DNA of 11,172 bases from Euperipatoides rowelli (Eukaryota > Onychophora > Udeonychophora > Euonychophora > Peripatopsidae): the NCBI GenBank assembly GCA_003024985.2, contig PXIH01S0006442.1. The stretch is one strand, 5' to 3'. The notes beneath the pieces are model-generated. The model searched no databases. It had not been told where the DNA came from and saw only the letters and a list, made by a program, of their open reading frames with translations. Within the stretch, counting starts at the first letter, position 1; each line of letters begins with the position of its first letter. Below are positions 1 through 8,047 of the stretch, piece after piece. Position numbers and translations under genes: made by a program.

Positions 1-24
1 CAACATTCCTTAGTTACGCCACTG
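1..24. mobile_element. Terminal end of a hAT-like DNA transposon, cut by the window edge
   Basis: The first 24 bases end in TAGTTACGCCACTG. Read outward on the minus strand this is CAGTGGCGTAACTA, which has the look of hAT-superfamily terminal inverted repeats (CAG start, GGCGTA core). It resembles the terminal repeat of the complete MITE at 7212-7729 (CAGAGGCGTAGCA). If correct, the element lies to the left of the window and the 8-bp target duplication would be ATTCTACT at 25-32. The other end is not visible, so the target duplication cannot be tested. Confidence 0.5.
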
Positions 25-153
25 ATTCTACTATAAAAACGTTGATTTTAATAGTTATTTTAAATTGAGTGACACTTGACACAAGTTTTATACAATAAAT
101 CAAAATTAAGGCACTAGGAATTTTTTGTTAAATTTACTTATTCAGATATTACA

Positions 154-862
154 AACGACTCAATGATGAAAAAATGACTCAAAATGAAAAAAAAAGTCTT
201 TATTTACCAATGACTCAATGATAAATGACTCAATTTGAACTGACTAAATTGAAATAAACAACTAAATTGAAATGACTCAATTTGAAACAACTAAATTGAG
301 ATGACTCAAATTGAAATAACTAAATTGAAATGACTCACTTTGAAATGACTCCATTTGAATCAACTAAATTGAAATGGCTCAAATTGAATGACTAAATTGA
401 AGTGACTCAATTTGAAACAACTAAATTGAAATGACTCAAATTATAATGACTCAATTTGATACAACTAAATTAAAATGACTCTAATTGAAATGACTCAATT
501 TAAAACAACTGAATTAACATGACATAAATTGACATGACTCAAATTGAAATGACTCAAATTGAAATGACTCAGTTTGATACAACTAAATTGAAATGACTCA
601 AATTGAAATGACCCAATTTGATACAACTAAATTGAAATGACTCAATTTAAAACAAATTAAAATGACTCAAACTGACGACTCAAATTGACATGACTAAATT
701 AAATGATTGTTATTGAAATGACTAATTGAAATGACTAATTGAAAGGATTCTAATTGAAAGGAGTCTAATTGAAAGGACTCAAATTGAAAGGACTGAAATT
801 GAAATGACTGAAATTGAAATGACTCAAAATGAAATGACTCGAATTGAAATGAGTCAAATTAA
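154..862. repeat. Degenerate ~15-bp minisatellite with repeated AP-1 words
   Basis: About 700 bases are built from imperfect units of the form AAATTGAAATGACTCA. Variants alternate ATGACTCAATTTGAA and ACAACTAAATTG, so many adjacent units are near-mirror (AAATTG/CAATTT). The heptamer TGACTCA, the palindromic AP-1/TRE consensus, occurs 17 times by my count, for example at 175, 211 and 226, with one TGAGTCA at 850-856. The right third drifts to TGACTAATTG and AAAGGACT forms. No reading frame or RNA fold is evident. This is a tandem array; any transcription-factor role is inference. Confidence 0.9.
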
Positions 863-1751
863 GGCTCTGATGTATAGGCTACTGCTCCAGGAATTTATAT
901 CACAAATAAAAGTACCAAGATTGAGGAGTTTTTATATTTAGGGGTGGATGACAGGACATTGGCCCAATTGGAAATCTGAAGTGGTAGACTTTACAAAATG
1001 TGGATTTTTATTTTTAAGTCGTTTGCAGTACTAGGATTTTGTATTTTTGGGGGAGACAGAAAGGGGTACAGGGAATGTCTCCTGGTATGAACTAGGAGCA
1101 TAGCTCTTTGCACAAGGGATCAGGTGGCAAAGTTTTCCAAAAGCTTTGAAATTTTTTAAATATACCATACATGTCCCATATTGTCATTAAACACCATAAA
1201 AAGCAAACTTTTTACAAAATAAATTAAATTTTGACAAATAGATATGATGGGTAGAGGTTATCATCACTAAATAAAATATTCTAAAAATTCAACAGATACA
1301 AAAAATTATGAAGTTTTTAGTTTTTTCTTATGCAAGTTAATTTAAAAAGGAAACACATAATGGGGGATTGATTTCTATATTTTTTTCATTATTAAGAGTA
1401 ACAAGTTTACCAATTTTCCTTTTTTTTACATTAAAAAAAAAAGACTAATAGCCTACTTTATTTGTATGTTATAATTTACATTGTAGCCACATTAAAATTC
1501 ACAAAAGTGTAACTTAATATATTTTTTAACAATTGAATAGGTAGAAAATATTCCTGAACTGTTAAATAATTATATAAATAAGCATTTGGTTGGTTTTCAG
1601 CAACCTGTATATATAAGAAAAATTATTACATAAAAATTATTCCATTGAATCAACTTCTATGCTTTAATTAGAGTGAGCCTTGTCATTTTCCATTACATAT
1701 ACTTAGCCTCTCGGCCTAATAAGAATATGCCAATCCATCTCACTGGCTTAG
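863..1751. other. AT-rich stretch without recognisable gene
   Basis: I see no open frame with coding character and no RNA gene here. It holds short homopolymers (A/T runs near 1432-1442) and a slightly less AT-rich patch at about 950-1130. The composition fits an intron or intergenic sequence. Confidence 0.6.
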
Positions 1752-1919
1752 TCCACCCCTGTTTATATCTCTGTTAGAACCAGGGCTCCTTATCTAGGCA
1801 TACAAAGCCCTTCTCTCATCAACGCTGGTGATAACTACTTTCTTATGGAGTTTGTTCCTACATGGGGACCCCCTGGCTATGGGGGGCGCAAGACTACCGC
1901 TCCCACCAACCCTTGGTAG
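1752..1919 (+). other. GC-richer segment with a 55-codon open frame, unidentified (possible repeat relic)
   Basis: Within very AT-rich surroundings, about 1670-1980 is clearly more GC-rich. A plus-strand frame is open from just after a TAG (1749-1751) to a TAG at 1917-1919. It has no start codon at its head. The translation includes GDNYFLMEFVPTWGPPGYGG, rich in W, P and G, unlike chance translation of AT-rich DNA. It is followed by an A-run at about 1999-2008. I do not recognise the family. It could be an exon, a transposon-borne coding remnant, or a non-coding repeat open by chance. The other strand shows no clear tRNA-type A/B boxes. Confidence 0.3.
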
Positions 1920-2873
1920 AAGTTAACCAAGAGTGCTAACAAAGGCCTAACCTTGGTACTTTTATATAAGGCAGGGCATGAACTGGTATTTATTTTTAAA
2001 AAAAAAATGAAAAAGTATGTAGCCTACTTGTAACTAATACTAAATAAATAACAGTGGATTTAATATGCCCTTCATATTCTTAAATCAGTGAGCAGCGTGA
2101 ACATTTTTTTTTTATCTGATAAAATGCAGTCATCTAAACTTAGCTAAAGCTAGTAGCCTATTGTATCAACGGACTTAACGATATGTAATGCTTTAAATTC
2201 CTATTGTTTAATTTTATTTACATTTTATACCTTAAAAAATTGTTTTGTAGTAAGAAAAAATAAGTTTTTATGATCGACTAAAATTTTCACAATAAATATT
2301 ACACAAGGGAGGTCACATTTAACATGAAGGAGTCGGACAGTAGAAAAACAGAAGTCAGAAGCAAAGGTTTAGTTTACCGATCGGCGATTCCACCCTTCTG
2401 TTTGGAAGCCAGTTAAGTATTTCTGCAGTCCATCCGTTATGCTGTTGAATACGTCAAATAAAAATAAGAAAACTAACGATGGGCAAAGCTATCACTCAAG
2501 TGTTCCAAACTTTACAAAAAATAGATTCCCTTCCTAGCCTATATTTCAGTTGTCAATATTTTAGGTCTTCCTATATGCATGCTCCTGACTCATTGTAGTG
2601 GCCAATTTGCCCAGACACTACCTTAAGGTTCAATAAATAGTATCAAACTAAGTACAACTAATCAGAATGATAAATAAATAAGTATTTAAATAGTGTACCA
2701 TAGTATATATTTTAAAAAAAATGTAATCTAAATATTCTCAGATCTTTGGAAATATTTACTGGATGTTTGTTAATCATATTTTATGAAGAGAAATAAATAT
2801 TGTTTACATGTGAAAAGATAATTATGAAGATAAACTTTGTGAAAAGCTATGCATTTTAAAAATCCACAGGAAA

Positions 2874-2898
2874 ATTTAATTAAAAATTTTAATTAAAT
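2874..2898. repeat. Perfect 25-bp AT palindrome
   Basis: The 12-base arm ATTTAATTAAAA is followed by a single A and then its exact reverse complement TTTTAATTAAAT. It could extrude as a cruciform, but in sequence this AT-rich the same structure can arise by chance. Confidence 0.8.
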
Positions 2899-2999
2899 GT
2901 TGGTTAAAAAAAAAAAATAGACAAGAAAAATAACATTAAAATAAAATATCATGAATTGCAAACAAATTTTAATCTACAAATGTTTCACTCAGTATATTT

Positions 3000-3108
3000 G
3001 CATTATAATACAATAGTAATTGATAATGATAACTAATAATGTATTATGAATAATGATACATTGATAATGCAATGATGAATGATGATGATAAAGATGATGG
3101 TGATATTT
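3000..3108. repeat. Degenerate TAATGA/GATGAT simple repeat
   Basis: This tract consists mostly of TGATAATGA-, AATAATGA- and GATGATGATGA-type units with interruptions. It is a decayed microsatellite. A similar but weaker GATGA-rich purine tract lies at about 3915-4070. Confidence 0.75.
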
Positions 3109-4634
3109 TATATCTAGAGTAGAAATGACAAAGGTATAAAGTTAACTGAACACCATGAATAAGGTTACCAATATTTTTTATACTAAATTCAGTGGACAGC
3201 TTATGCAAAGCATGGTATTTTTTTGTCTTTTAGTTTAATAATGAACGTTTTCCCAACAATGCTAACAGAGAAATGAACAAATCAAAGAATGTTCATTCAC
3301 TCCATGCCTGAGGAGTGGAAAATAGTACACAACGATCAATGAACACATCCTTTTATTCTTTATACAAAGTCATTACTACACACTACGGCATTATGGCTAC
3401 ATGTGGTAAGAAGAGATCACCTCGGTTCATGAGCTATTATTTTCATTCGTTATAAACAGAGCATTGTTACTGAGCTTGCCATATAGAGTAGGAAGCATGT
3501 TTGTTCTTCTGCTGCTCTCTTTGGGGGGAAAAGCTGAGCTGACTTAAGAGACAATATATCCGGAATTAATAAAACCGTGTATATATTTTTAAAAAAAAAT
3601 GGAAAAAGGAGGGACATTCAGAAAATCAGGTGATATTCAGGGGATCGAATTTCTAGGAGCTGTTCCTGGTAAATGGAGACATCTGGTAACCTTAATCTAG
3701 AATCCATTTTCTTTATCTTAGTAAATTCTGCATTAATGAAGACTCTATATCCATATATGAGTGTTAAATGTAAAATCGTTTTACATAATATTTTACAATA
3801 AATTATTATCATGCAGCTTAACATTTGTTAGGCCTTTATAAAAAAAGAATTCTTGGAATACAAACAAAATATTAATATTGCTTTACAAGATGATTAGGAA
3901 ATACTCTCATCAATAGGGATGATGAGGATAACGATAAAGTCAAAGAAGAGTGTGATAATGAAAACTATGGCAGTTATTAGAAGAAGGATGGGGATGATCA
4001 AGTAGAAGACTAGACTATTAAAAGTATAGGATATGATGAGACATTATGAGATAGATGGTGATGAAGAAAATTATATTATTTTAAAATAGCCTGCCGGATC
4101 ATTAGAGGCAATTAAGAGACAAACTGTATGGAAAACATTTGTTATAGTTTAAATGTAGAAATACAAATTTGAGACTTTGGGGGCTAAGATTTGTTCTTTC
4201 CTTACTTTCATAGTATATGAGAAGAAAAAAAGAATTGATTAACTGCACTAAATCACTTGTGAGAAGCAGGCTTTGAAAGAATAAATTTGGTCTCTCCCTA
4301 TTTTTCGGGTAGATGAAAAAAAATAACAACATGTATTCTATTTTGAAATTTGATTTTCATTGATAATACAACAATGTTATTTTTAAACAAGCATGAAACA
4401 ATAGGAATGAATTTCTGTACGCTTAACACTTTAATCCATTCCAAGATTACGATAATTTTTTTTTCTAGCAATAGGCCTATAACAAAATATTGAAGACGGG
4501 TGTTTAAACTGCTAATAATAATAAAAAAAATTGACAAAATAATTTATGATATAATTAAAGTAAGATATAGTTAATAAAAAAGCAATCTCTCAATATCAGC
4601 AAATCCTCAATTCTGTCACAACTCGCTCCCTTAA

Positions 4635-4648
4635 GGTGAGCACTCACC
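4635..4648. repeat. Short perfect inverted repeat GGTGAG-CA-CTCACC
   Basis: Six-base perfect arms are separated by CA, inside a locally GC-richer patch (4620-4700). On the minus strand the right arm reads CCG then GTGAGTG, which resembles a splice donor, but no supported exon precedes it. Confidence 0.6.
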
Positions 4649-4872
4649 GGCGATAAAATCTCTTAGAAGTGGGAGAATTTGATGCCCGCGATAAATACTC
4701 TCATGTGTTGTCATACAATCTCTAAAGAAAACTGAGGTGAAATATAATTCTCCTGTAAATCGCAGAACTAGACCTCTACTATTTGAGAATTAGTTTTCAA
4801 GAATTAAATCATAGCCAATCACAGACGAGCAAAAAGGTGACTTACCAAACATGGCGGCATACAAACTCATGA

Positions 4873-5156
4873 GTCTAGAAACAGGGCCCAATAAGTGACA
4901 TGTTGAGTCACTGGATAGCAGCATTATTTTTTTTATTTACAGTCCTAACATTACCATAACACTGATCCCTAACTGCTTCTACGTATTAAACCTACGATGC
5001 CCCAACCCTATGATAAACAAGAGGTGAAATAAACATTTTTTTATCGATTTCGATAATTTTGATACAACTTCTGTCAGCCCTCCCATATGACAGAAATACA
5101 TGCGCAGATGTTAAAAAAACACAGTAAATTTCACTTATTGGGACTCGTTTCTAGAC
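4873..5156. mobile_element. Probable foldback/MITE-like element bounded by 26-bp inverted repeats
   Basis: Positions 4873-4898 and 5131-5156 are inverted copies of each other, matching at 23 of 26 bases; the shared blocks are GTCTAGAAAC and CCCAATAAGTGA. The 232-bp interior has no open frame of note and carries CCCTAAC/CCCAACCC-like words, common in invertebrate non-autonomous repeats. I could not find a clear target-site duplication, and the similarity may extend past the arms, so the true ends are uncertain. A fortuitous inverted repeat of this length is unlikely. Confidence 0.5.
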
Positions 5157-5740
5157 ACTTTTTACAAAAACTTGTCACCACTAAGGTTTAGGAAAATTAA
5201 ATTCACAAATTTGTTCTGGATTTAATTTTAATAATAGAGATGAGAGAGTATTTTTCAATGTACACAAACATACAAATCAATTCTTTTGGAAACCAGTTTT
5301 GATATCATGAATTTGTTTTTCAAGTTGATTGTATGTAAAAAAAAAATTCATACTGTTATCCTTTTCATCAACAAGCATGAACCTGCGCAGCAATAGTAAT
5401 AGTGTCCTCATCATTATCCATTGAATTTAAACAAGTTTGAAAAGGAAATAGCTAACAGTAAGCACTAGACATTGAAACAACGCTTTCACTAAAATCTTAT
5501 TTCCAAGAAAAATATCCTGTCGTGTGTGACAGATTTCTCATAGCTCTCTTAGTGACAAAATATCAGTCGAGATTTAATTTGCAGATTTTATTGCCAGTGT
5601 GTATGTAGGCCCTACTCACCTTTATTGACAAAATAAAATGTCAAATCCAATTCACCGGACTAATGAACCAACAACTCCCTTCAACAAAGCAAACTAGTGG
5701 CTATAAACAATTAAACTCCGAAGTCAAAAACACAAAAAAA
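5157..5740. other. Probable first coding intron of the clavesin-like gene (minus strand)
   Basis: This AT-rich stretch has no recognised exon and lies directly downstream, on the minus strand, of the splice donor at 5746-5741. I searched by eye for the next expected block of the CRAL-TRIO N-terminal region (the conserved stretch ending FLRARKF) and did not find it anywhere leftward, so the intron probably exceeds 5.7 kb. Confidence 0.45.
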
Positions 5741-5746
5741 TCTTAC

Positions 5747-5879
5747 CAATATCTGGTCTCGTACTAATCAGATCTCTCACAGCCTGTATATCATCTTTTC
5801 TCTTTTCTGGAATCTCATTCAATTCTTCACGTGCCTTCTTGAGTACAGCTTCTGATAGTCCCCAGCCATATTCAGCCAT
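5747..5879 (-). CDS. First coding exon of a clavesin-like CRAL-TRIO domain protein (partial)
   Basis: On the minus strand, ATG at 5879-5877 opens a 44-codon frame plus one base, ending at a consensus donor (ATTG then GTAAGA, 5746-5741), so the intron is phase 1. The protein starts MAEYGWGLSEAVLKKAREEL and continues with a charged helix to RPDIG. This matches the N-terminal helix of clavesin/RLBP1/alpha-tocopherol-transfer-like proteins, which have the pattern GLS...KA..ELNE.P......I...RD.....RPDIG. These proteins have an N-terminal CRAL-TRIO helical region, then the lipid-binding CRAL-TRIO fold; clavesins bind phosphatidylinositol 3,5-bisphosphate on clathrin-coated and endosomal membranes. 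The start is supported by an in-frame TAG 12 bases upstream and by a good context (A at -3, G at +4). The lipid-binding domain is not in this window, so whether this is clavesin, an RLBP1-like or a TTPA-like member is open. It could also be a pseudogene fragment, but the frame is intact. Confidence 0.85.
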
Positions 5880-5940
5880 GCTCGTCAGCTAGGACGGGAG
5901 GGCCGTTTGGGACCCTTCTTTGGTTGATAGCCAACAGTAA
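5880..5940 (-). other. Probable 5'UTR part of the same exon, with splice acceptor at 5942-5941
   Basis: On the minus strand a run of nine T (5951-5943) followed by AG (5942-5941) makes a plausible acceptor. The 61 bases from there to the ATG are GC-richer than the surroundings. This suggests that the exon spans 5747-5940 and that a non-coding first exon lies further right. A minus-strand AAG then GTAAGT at about 6829 could be such an upstream donor, but it falls in retroelement 3' sequence and is weak evidence. Confidence 0.45.
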
Positions 5941-5951
5941 CTAAAAAAAAA

Positions 5952-6857
5952 GGTTGTAACATGAAAATACTTGTTTTTAAATATAATTTTATCATTAGGC
6001 TATATTTCTTATATAGCATTACAAGTAAAATATGTCCTTAAGATGACCACACATAGAAATATAGCTACAATAATAATAAGGCATGTGTGCCAAATAAGGC
6101 CCAGGGCTCAAAGAAGGAAATTTGCTAAAATAACATAGAAATGCTTTAAATTAATAAGAAGCCGACATATTATTGTTTTAGAATGTCACTTATTATTGTA
6201 GAAAATCAACAGAAAAGTTTCTGATTGTCAGTCATTTATTGTTGTTGATAGAAGTAGATACTGCAGTTCAGAGGTCAACTCTTATTTCATTGTTAAACAA
6301 TTGTTTAATTAATCAATACTAAATCTAATGAATGTTTAATTGTAAGACATAAAATGAAAGATAAGTTTATGTATTTTTGATGTCGTTTATAATTTTTTAA
6401 TTCAGATGATTAGTATTAGTTCATAGCCCTAAATATTTGTAAAAGTATGTTGTAATCCAATAAGGCCCACGTGACCTGGGTGGACCTTATTTGGGTCATC
6501 CTACATATTTGTTTTTTAAGAAAATGCTGCTTTTTCATTAAATATCTTTCAATTAATCATTAAATTTTCTATTTATTAAGACATTTATTAAAAAAAATCA
6601 TGATGGAACTTATTTGGATATGGACGTTCCTAATAAGTCTCGTTTGACTACTTTTGGTTTTGGACTTTTTAAGGAGACAGAATATTTTTTATAAAAAAAT
6701 CCAAAACATGTCTCAGCATTCTTAAGGCTTCCAGCAACACACTCAGCAAAACAACAGATCTTATTGACCCATAGAAAAAAATTAGAAAAATCATCAAATG
6801 TTAAGTGGGCCATATTTGGCAGACTTACCTTATATTTAAGATATATGGTACAGTTGC
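5952..6857. other. AT-rich upstream region of the clavesin-like exon with repeated CCAAATAAGG motifs
   Basis: No gene is supported here. The stretch holds five related copies of a ~15-bp motif: 6090-6104 and 6457-6470 on plus, 6480-6494, 6602-6617 and 6805-6819 on minus. The base form is CCAAATAAGGCCCAC. It also has a CACGTG E-box at 6468-6473 and a 16-bp palindrome TTAAACAATTGTTTAA at 6293-6308. The part next to 6858 is probably 3' sequence of the retroelement to the right. Confidence 0.5.
6457..6494. repeat. Stem-loop made of two inverted CCAAATAAGG-type motifs
   Basis: The left arm CCAATAAGGCCCAC (6457-6470) pairs with the right arm 6480-6494, whose reverse complement is CCAAATAAGGTCCAC. 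The loop is about 9 bases. The two arms match over about 13 bases with one gap and one substitution. The right arm contains a perfect CArG box (CCTTATTTGG, 6485-6494). It could be a terminal foldback of a small transposon or paired protein-binding sites. Confidence 0.6.
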
Positions 6858-7211
6858 CTACCATTTTTCCAATTCAAGATTGACTAAGTTGGGAATTGAG
6901 TAATATTTGAGGACATAAGAGTTCCATAATTGAAGAGCCTTATGTGAGAAAGTTAAACAGCACATTTGGATTTTTGAAGGGGAACAAATAAACCCCCTCA
7001 TCTAAGCCTGGATTAGGCTAATATTAATTAAGGAGATTAGAAGATTGAAAGCAGTATTTGGACATTTCTGGTAGAGAACCTTCCAAGTCAGAGTTATAAT
7101 GTAAGAATCTTAATTTGGAGTTTGGTAACAAATTCCTTTTGATTTTCGCTTGTGGTACACTAATAGGGCCAGACAAAGACTATGAATCAGGTTGCCAAAT
7201 TAGTAGCCGAT
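6858..7211 (-). pseudogene. C-terminal end of the non-LTR ORF2 relic
   Basis: The best segment reads LTFSHKALQLWNS and continues through SIPNLVNLELEKW to TAG at 6860-6858. This is the usual C-terminus of many invertebrate non-LTR ORF2 proteins (FS...A..LWNSLP followed by a leucine/lysine-rich helix). Just upstream a second frame gives LFVPLQKSKC, matching the VP..K. block that normally precedes it, which shows a one-base frameshift near 6955. Near 7110 another frame gives LRFLHYNSDLEGSLPEMSKY, like the ALRF(L/V)Y.D..S.Y..LL block of these proteins. The chain is broken by the MITE on its right side. Confidence 0.75.
7204..7211. repeat. Left target-site duplication of the MITE
   Basis: TAGCCGAT here faces TGGCCGAT at 7730-7737; seven of eight bases match. 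Eight base pairs is the duplication length made by hAT transposases. Confidence 0.75.
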
Positions 7212-7256
7212 CAGAGGCGTAGCAAGGGGGGGCGGTCCGCCCCGGGTACCACCACA

Positions 7257-7312
7257 GGGGGGGGGGGGGGGGCCAAAAAAAAAAACAATTTTTTTTTTTA
7301 AATTTTTTTTTT
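7257..7312. repeat. G-tract followed by A- and T-runs inside the MITE
   Basis: A run of about 16 G is followed by about 10 A, then T-runs. Matching long A-runs lie near the other end (about 7566-7587 and 7632-7652), giving a partly self-complementary interior. Homopolymers of this length are prone to sequencing and assembly error. Confidence 0.8.
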
Positions 7313-7319
7313 TTATGGT

Positions 7320-7512
7320 TAGGTGAGGTGGGGGTGTAGGGTAGGGTGGGGTGTTAGGGTGCATGTTTGGGTGTGAGGGTGCAAGTTTGTGTGTGAGGGT
7401 GCAAGTTTGTGTGTGAGGGTGCAAGTTTGTGTGTGAGGGTGCATGGTTGTAGGTAAGGGTGTACAGTTGTGTGGGGTTTGAGGGTGCATAGTTGGTTGTG
7501 ATATGGGGGTGC
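7320..7512. repeat. 20-bp GT-rich minisatellite in the MITE core
   Basis: The unit is GGGTGCAAGTTTGTGTGTGA. Three units are identical across 7381-7440, with diverged copies on both sides (GGGTGCATGTTTGGGTGTGA, GGGTGCATGGTTGTAGGTAA and others). The translated minus-strand frame through it is only histidine/proline/threonine-rich repeat translation. Confidence 0.9.
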
Positions 7513-7729
7513 ATCGTTGATGTGTTAATTAGTATACATTAGATGGTTAACAAAACATACAACTAAAAAAAAAAAAAAAAAAAAAAAATTTTTAAAAAAT
7601 AAAAAAAGCCAAAAAAAACTCACAAAAAATAAAAAAAAAAAAAAAAAAAAAAGGTTATCAAAAATTTTTGAAAGAGGGTGTCAAAAATCAACCGGGCCCC
7701 GGGTACCAAACAGTCATGCTACGCCTCTG

Positions 7730-7737
7730 TGGCCGAT
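7730..7737. repeat. Right target-site duplication of the MITE
   Basis: TGGCCGAT directly follows the right terminal inverted repeat and matches TAGCCGAT on the left side at seven of eight bases. Confidence 0.75.
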
Positions 7738-8047
7738 TGGATTTTCTTGGTGAGCAAGGAAGAGCAATTCTCCATGATTTGATCACAATAATTAAACCAA
7801 AATTGTTACATAAAAAGCATGATTGGTCCATTTTTAGATAACTATGGAATCTCTGGGTAATAGCTAATTTATTGAGAAACCATGATTTTTGGATAGGGTC
7901 AGAGCATGATGTGTCTATGAAAGATTAATGTCAATCCAGTAAGTCCAAGAATTTTAATAATTTATAATATGGATTTTGAACAGTATCATGAATCTTAATT
8001 GGAACTACACCAAATGTTGTGGAGGACCATTGTCAGTGTTGGGGCTG
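7730..8047 (-). pseudogene. Post-palm segment of the non-LTR ORF2 relic
   Basis: A long minus-strand stretch reads LNKLAITQRFHSYLKMDQSC and later ALPCSPRKSNR. This is the pattern between the reverse transcriptase palm and the C-terminus in Jockey/CR1-like elements (LN.L.R...YL..DQ...L.N.F, then a W.FCS.K block). Upstream of it a frame gives VVPIKIHD and KLLKFL followed by a D.H.SFID-like block with two stops, like the (V)K.LG..ID..L.F..HI block. The fragment runs up to the RTE-like insertion. Confidence 0.7.

Larger units (their letters stand above)
1920..4619. other. Long AT-rich region without identifiable genes
   Basis: About 2.7 kb of AT-rich sequence with frequent short A/T runs. I find no coding exon that I can support; the few minus-strand open frames (for example about 3618-3824, 4102-4332 and 4298-4537) have AT-driven composition and no recognisable motif. 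The listed small palindrome and GATGA/TAATGA tracts are the only structure I can defend. If the exon at 5747-5879 starts a leftward gene, this would be part of its first coding intron. Confidence 0.55.
7212..7729. mobile_element. Non-autonomous hAT-type MITE (518 bp)
   Basis: Perfect 13-bp terminal inverted repeats CAGAGGCGTAGCA (7212-7224) and TGCTACGCCTCTG (7717-7729) are flanked by an 8-bp duplication with one mismatch. Both the CAG...GGCGTAGC terminus and the 8-bp duplication are hAT hallmarks. A 13-base word GCCCCGGGTACCA occurs directly repeated just inside each end (7239-7251 and 7696-7708). The interior has no transposase, only a G-tract, T/A homopolymers and a GT-rich minisatellite. 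It sits inside the retroelement relic, whose similarity resumes on both sides, so it inserted later. Confidence 0.9.

Noticed and set aside
1708-1722. CTCTCGGCCTAA resembling the start of U2 snRNA
   Set aside because: Only a handful of bases agree; the following sequence has neither the branch-site pairing region nor the Sm site of U2.
4635-4720. Minus-strand exon candidate ending at GTGAGTG (4641)
   Set aside because: The frame before the donor is short, without recognisable protein similarity, and the donor is part of a perfect small palindrome, so chance or a repeat is more likely.
6610-6864. 84-codon minus-strand open frame beginning MVGNC
   Set aside because: Its start lies just at the stop codon of the non-LTR ORF2, so it falls in the element's 3' sequence; no domain is recognisable. 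I kept the possible splice donor within it only as a remark.
7335-7362. Telomere-like GGGTAGGGT/TTAGGGT words
   Set aside because: They are diverged flanking units of the GT-rich minisatellite, not repeated TTAGGG.
7200-7514. 104-codon minus-strand open frame rich in His, Pro and Thr
   Set aside because: It is the translation of the 20-bp minisatellite and homopolymers inside the MITE; no start or stop is meaningful there.
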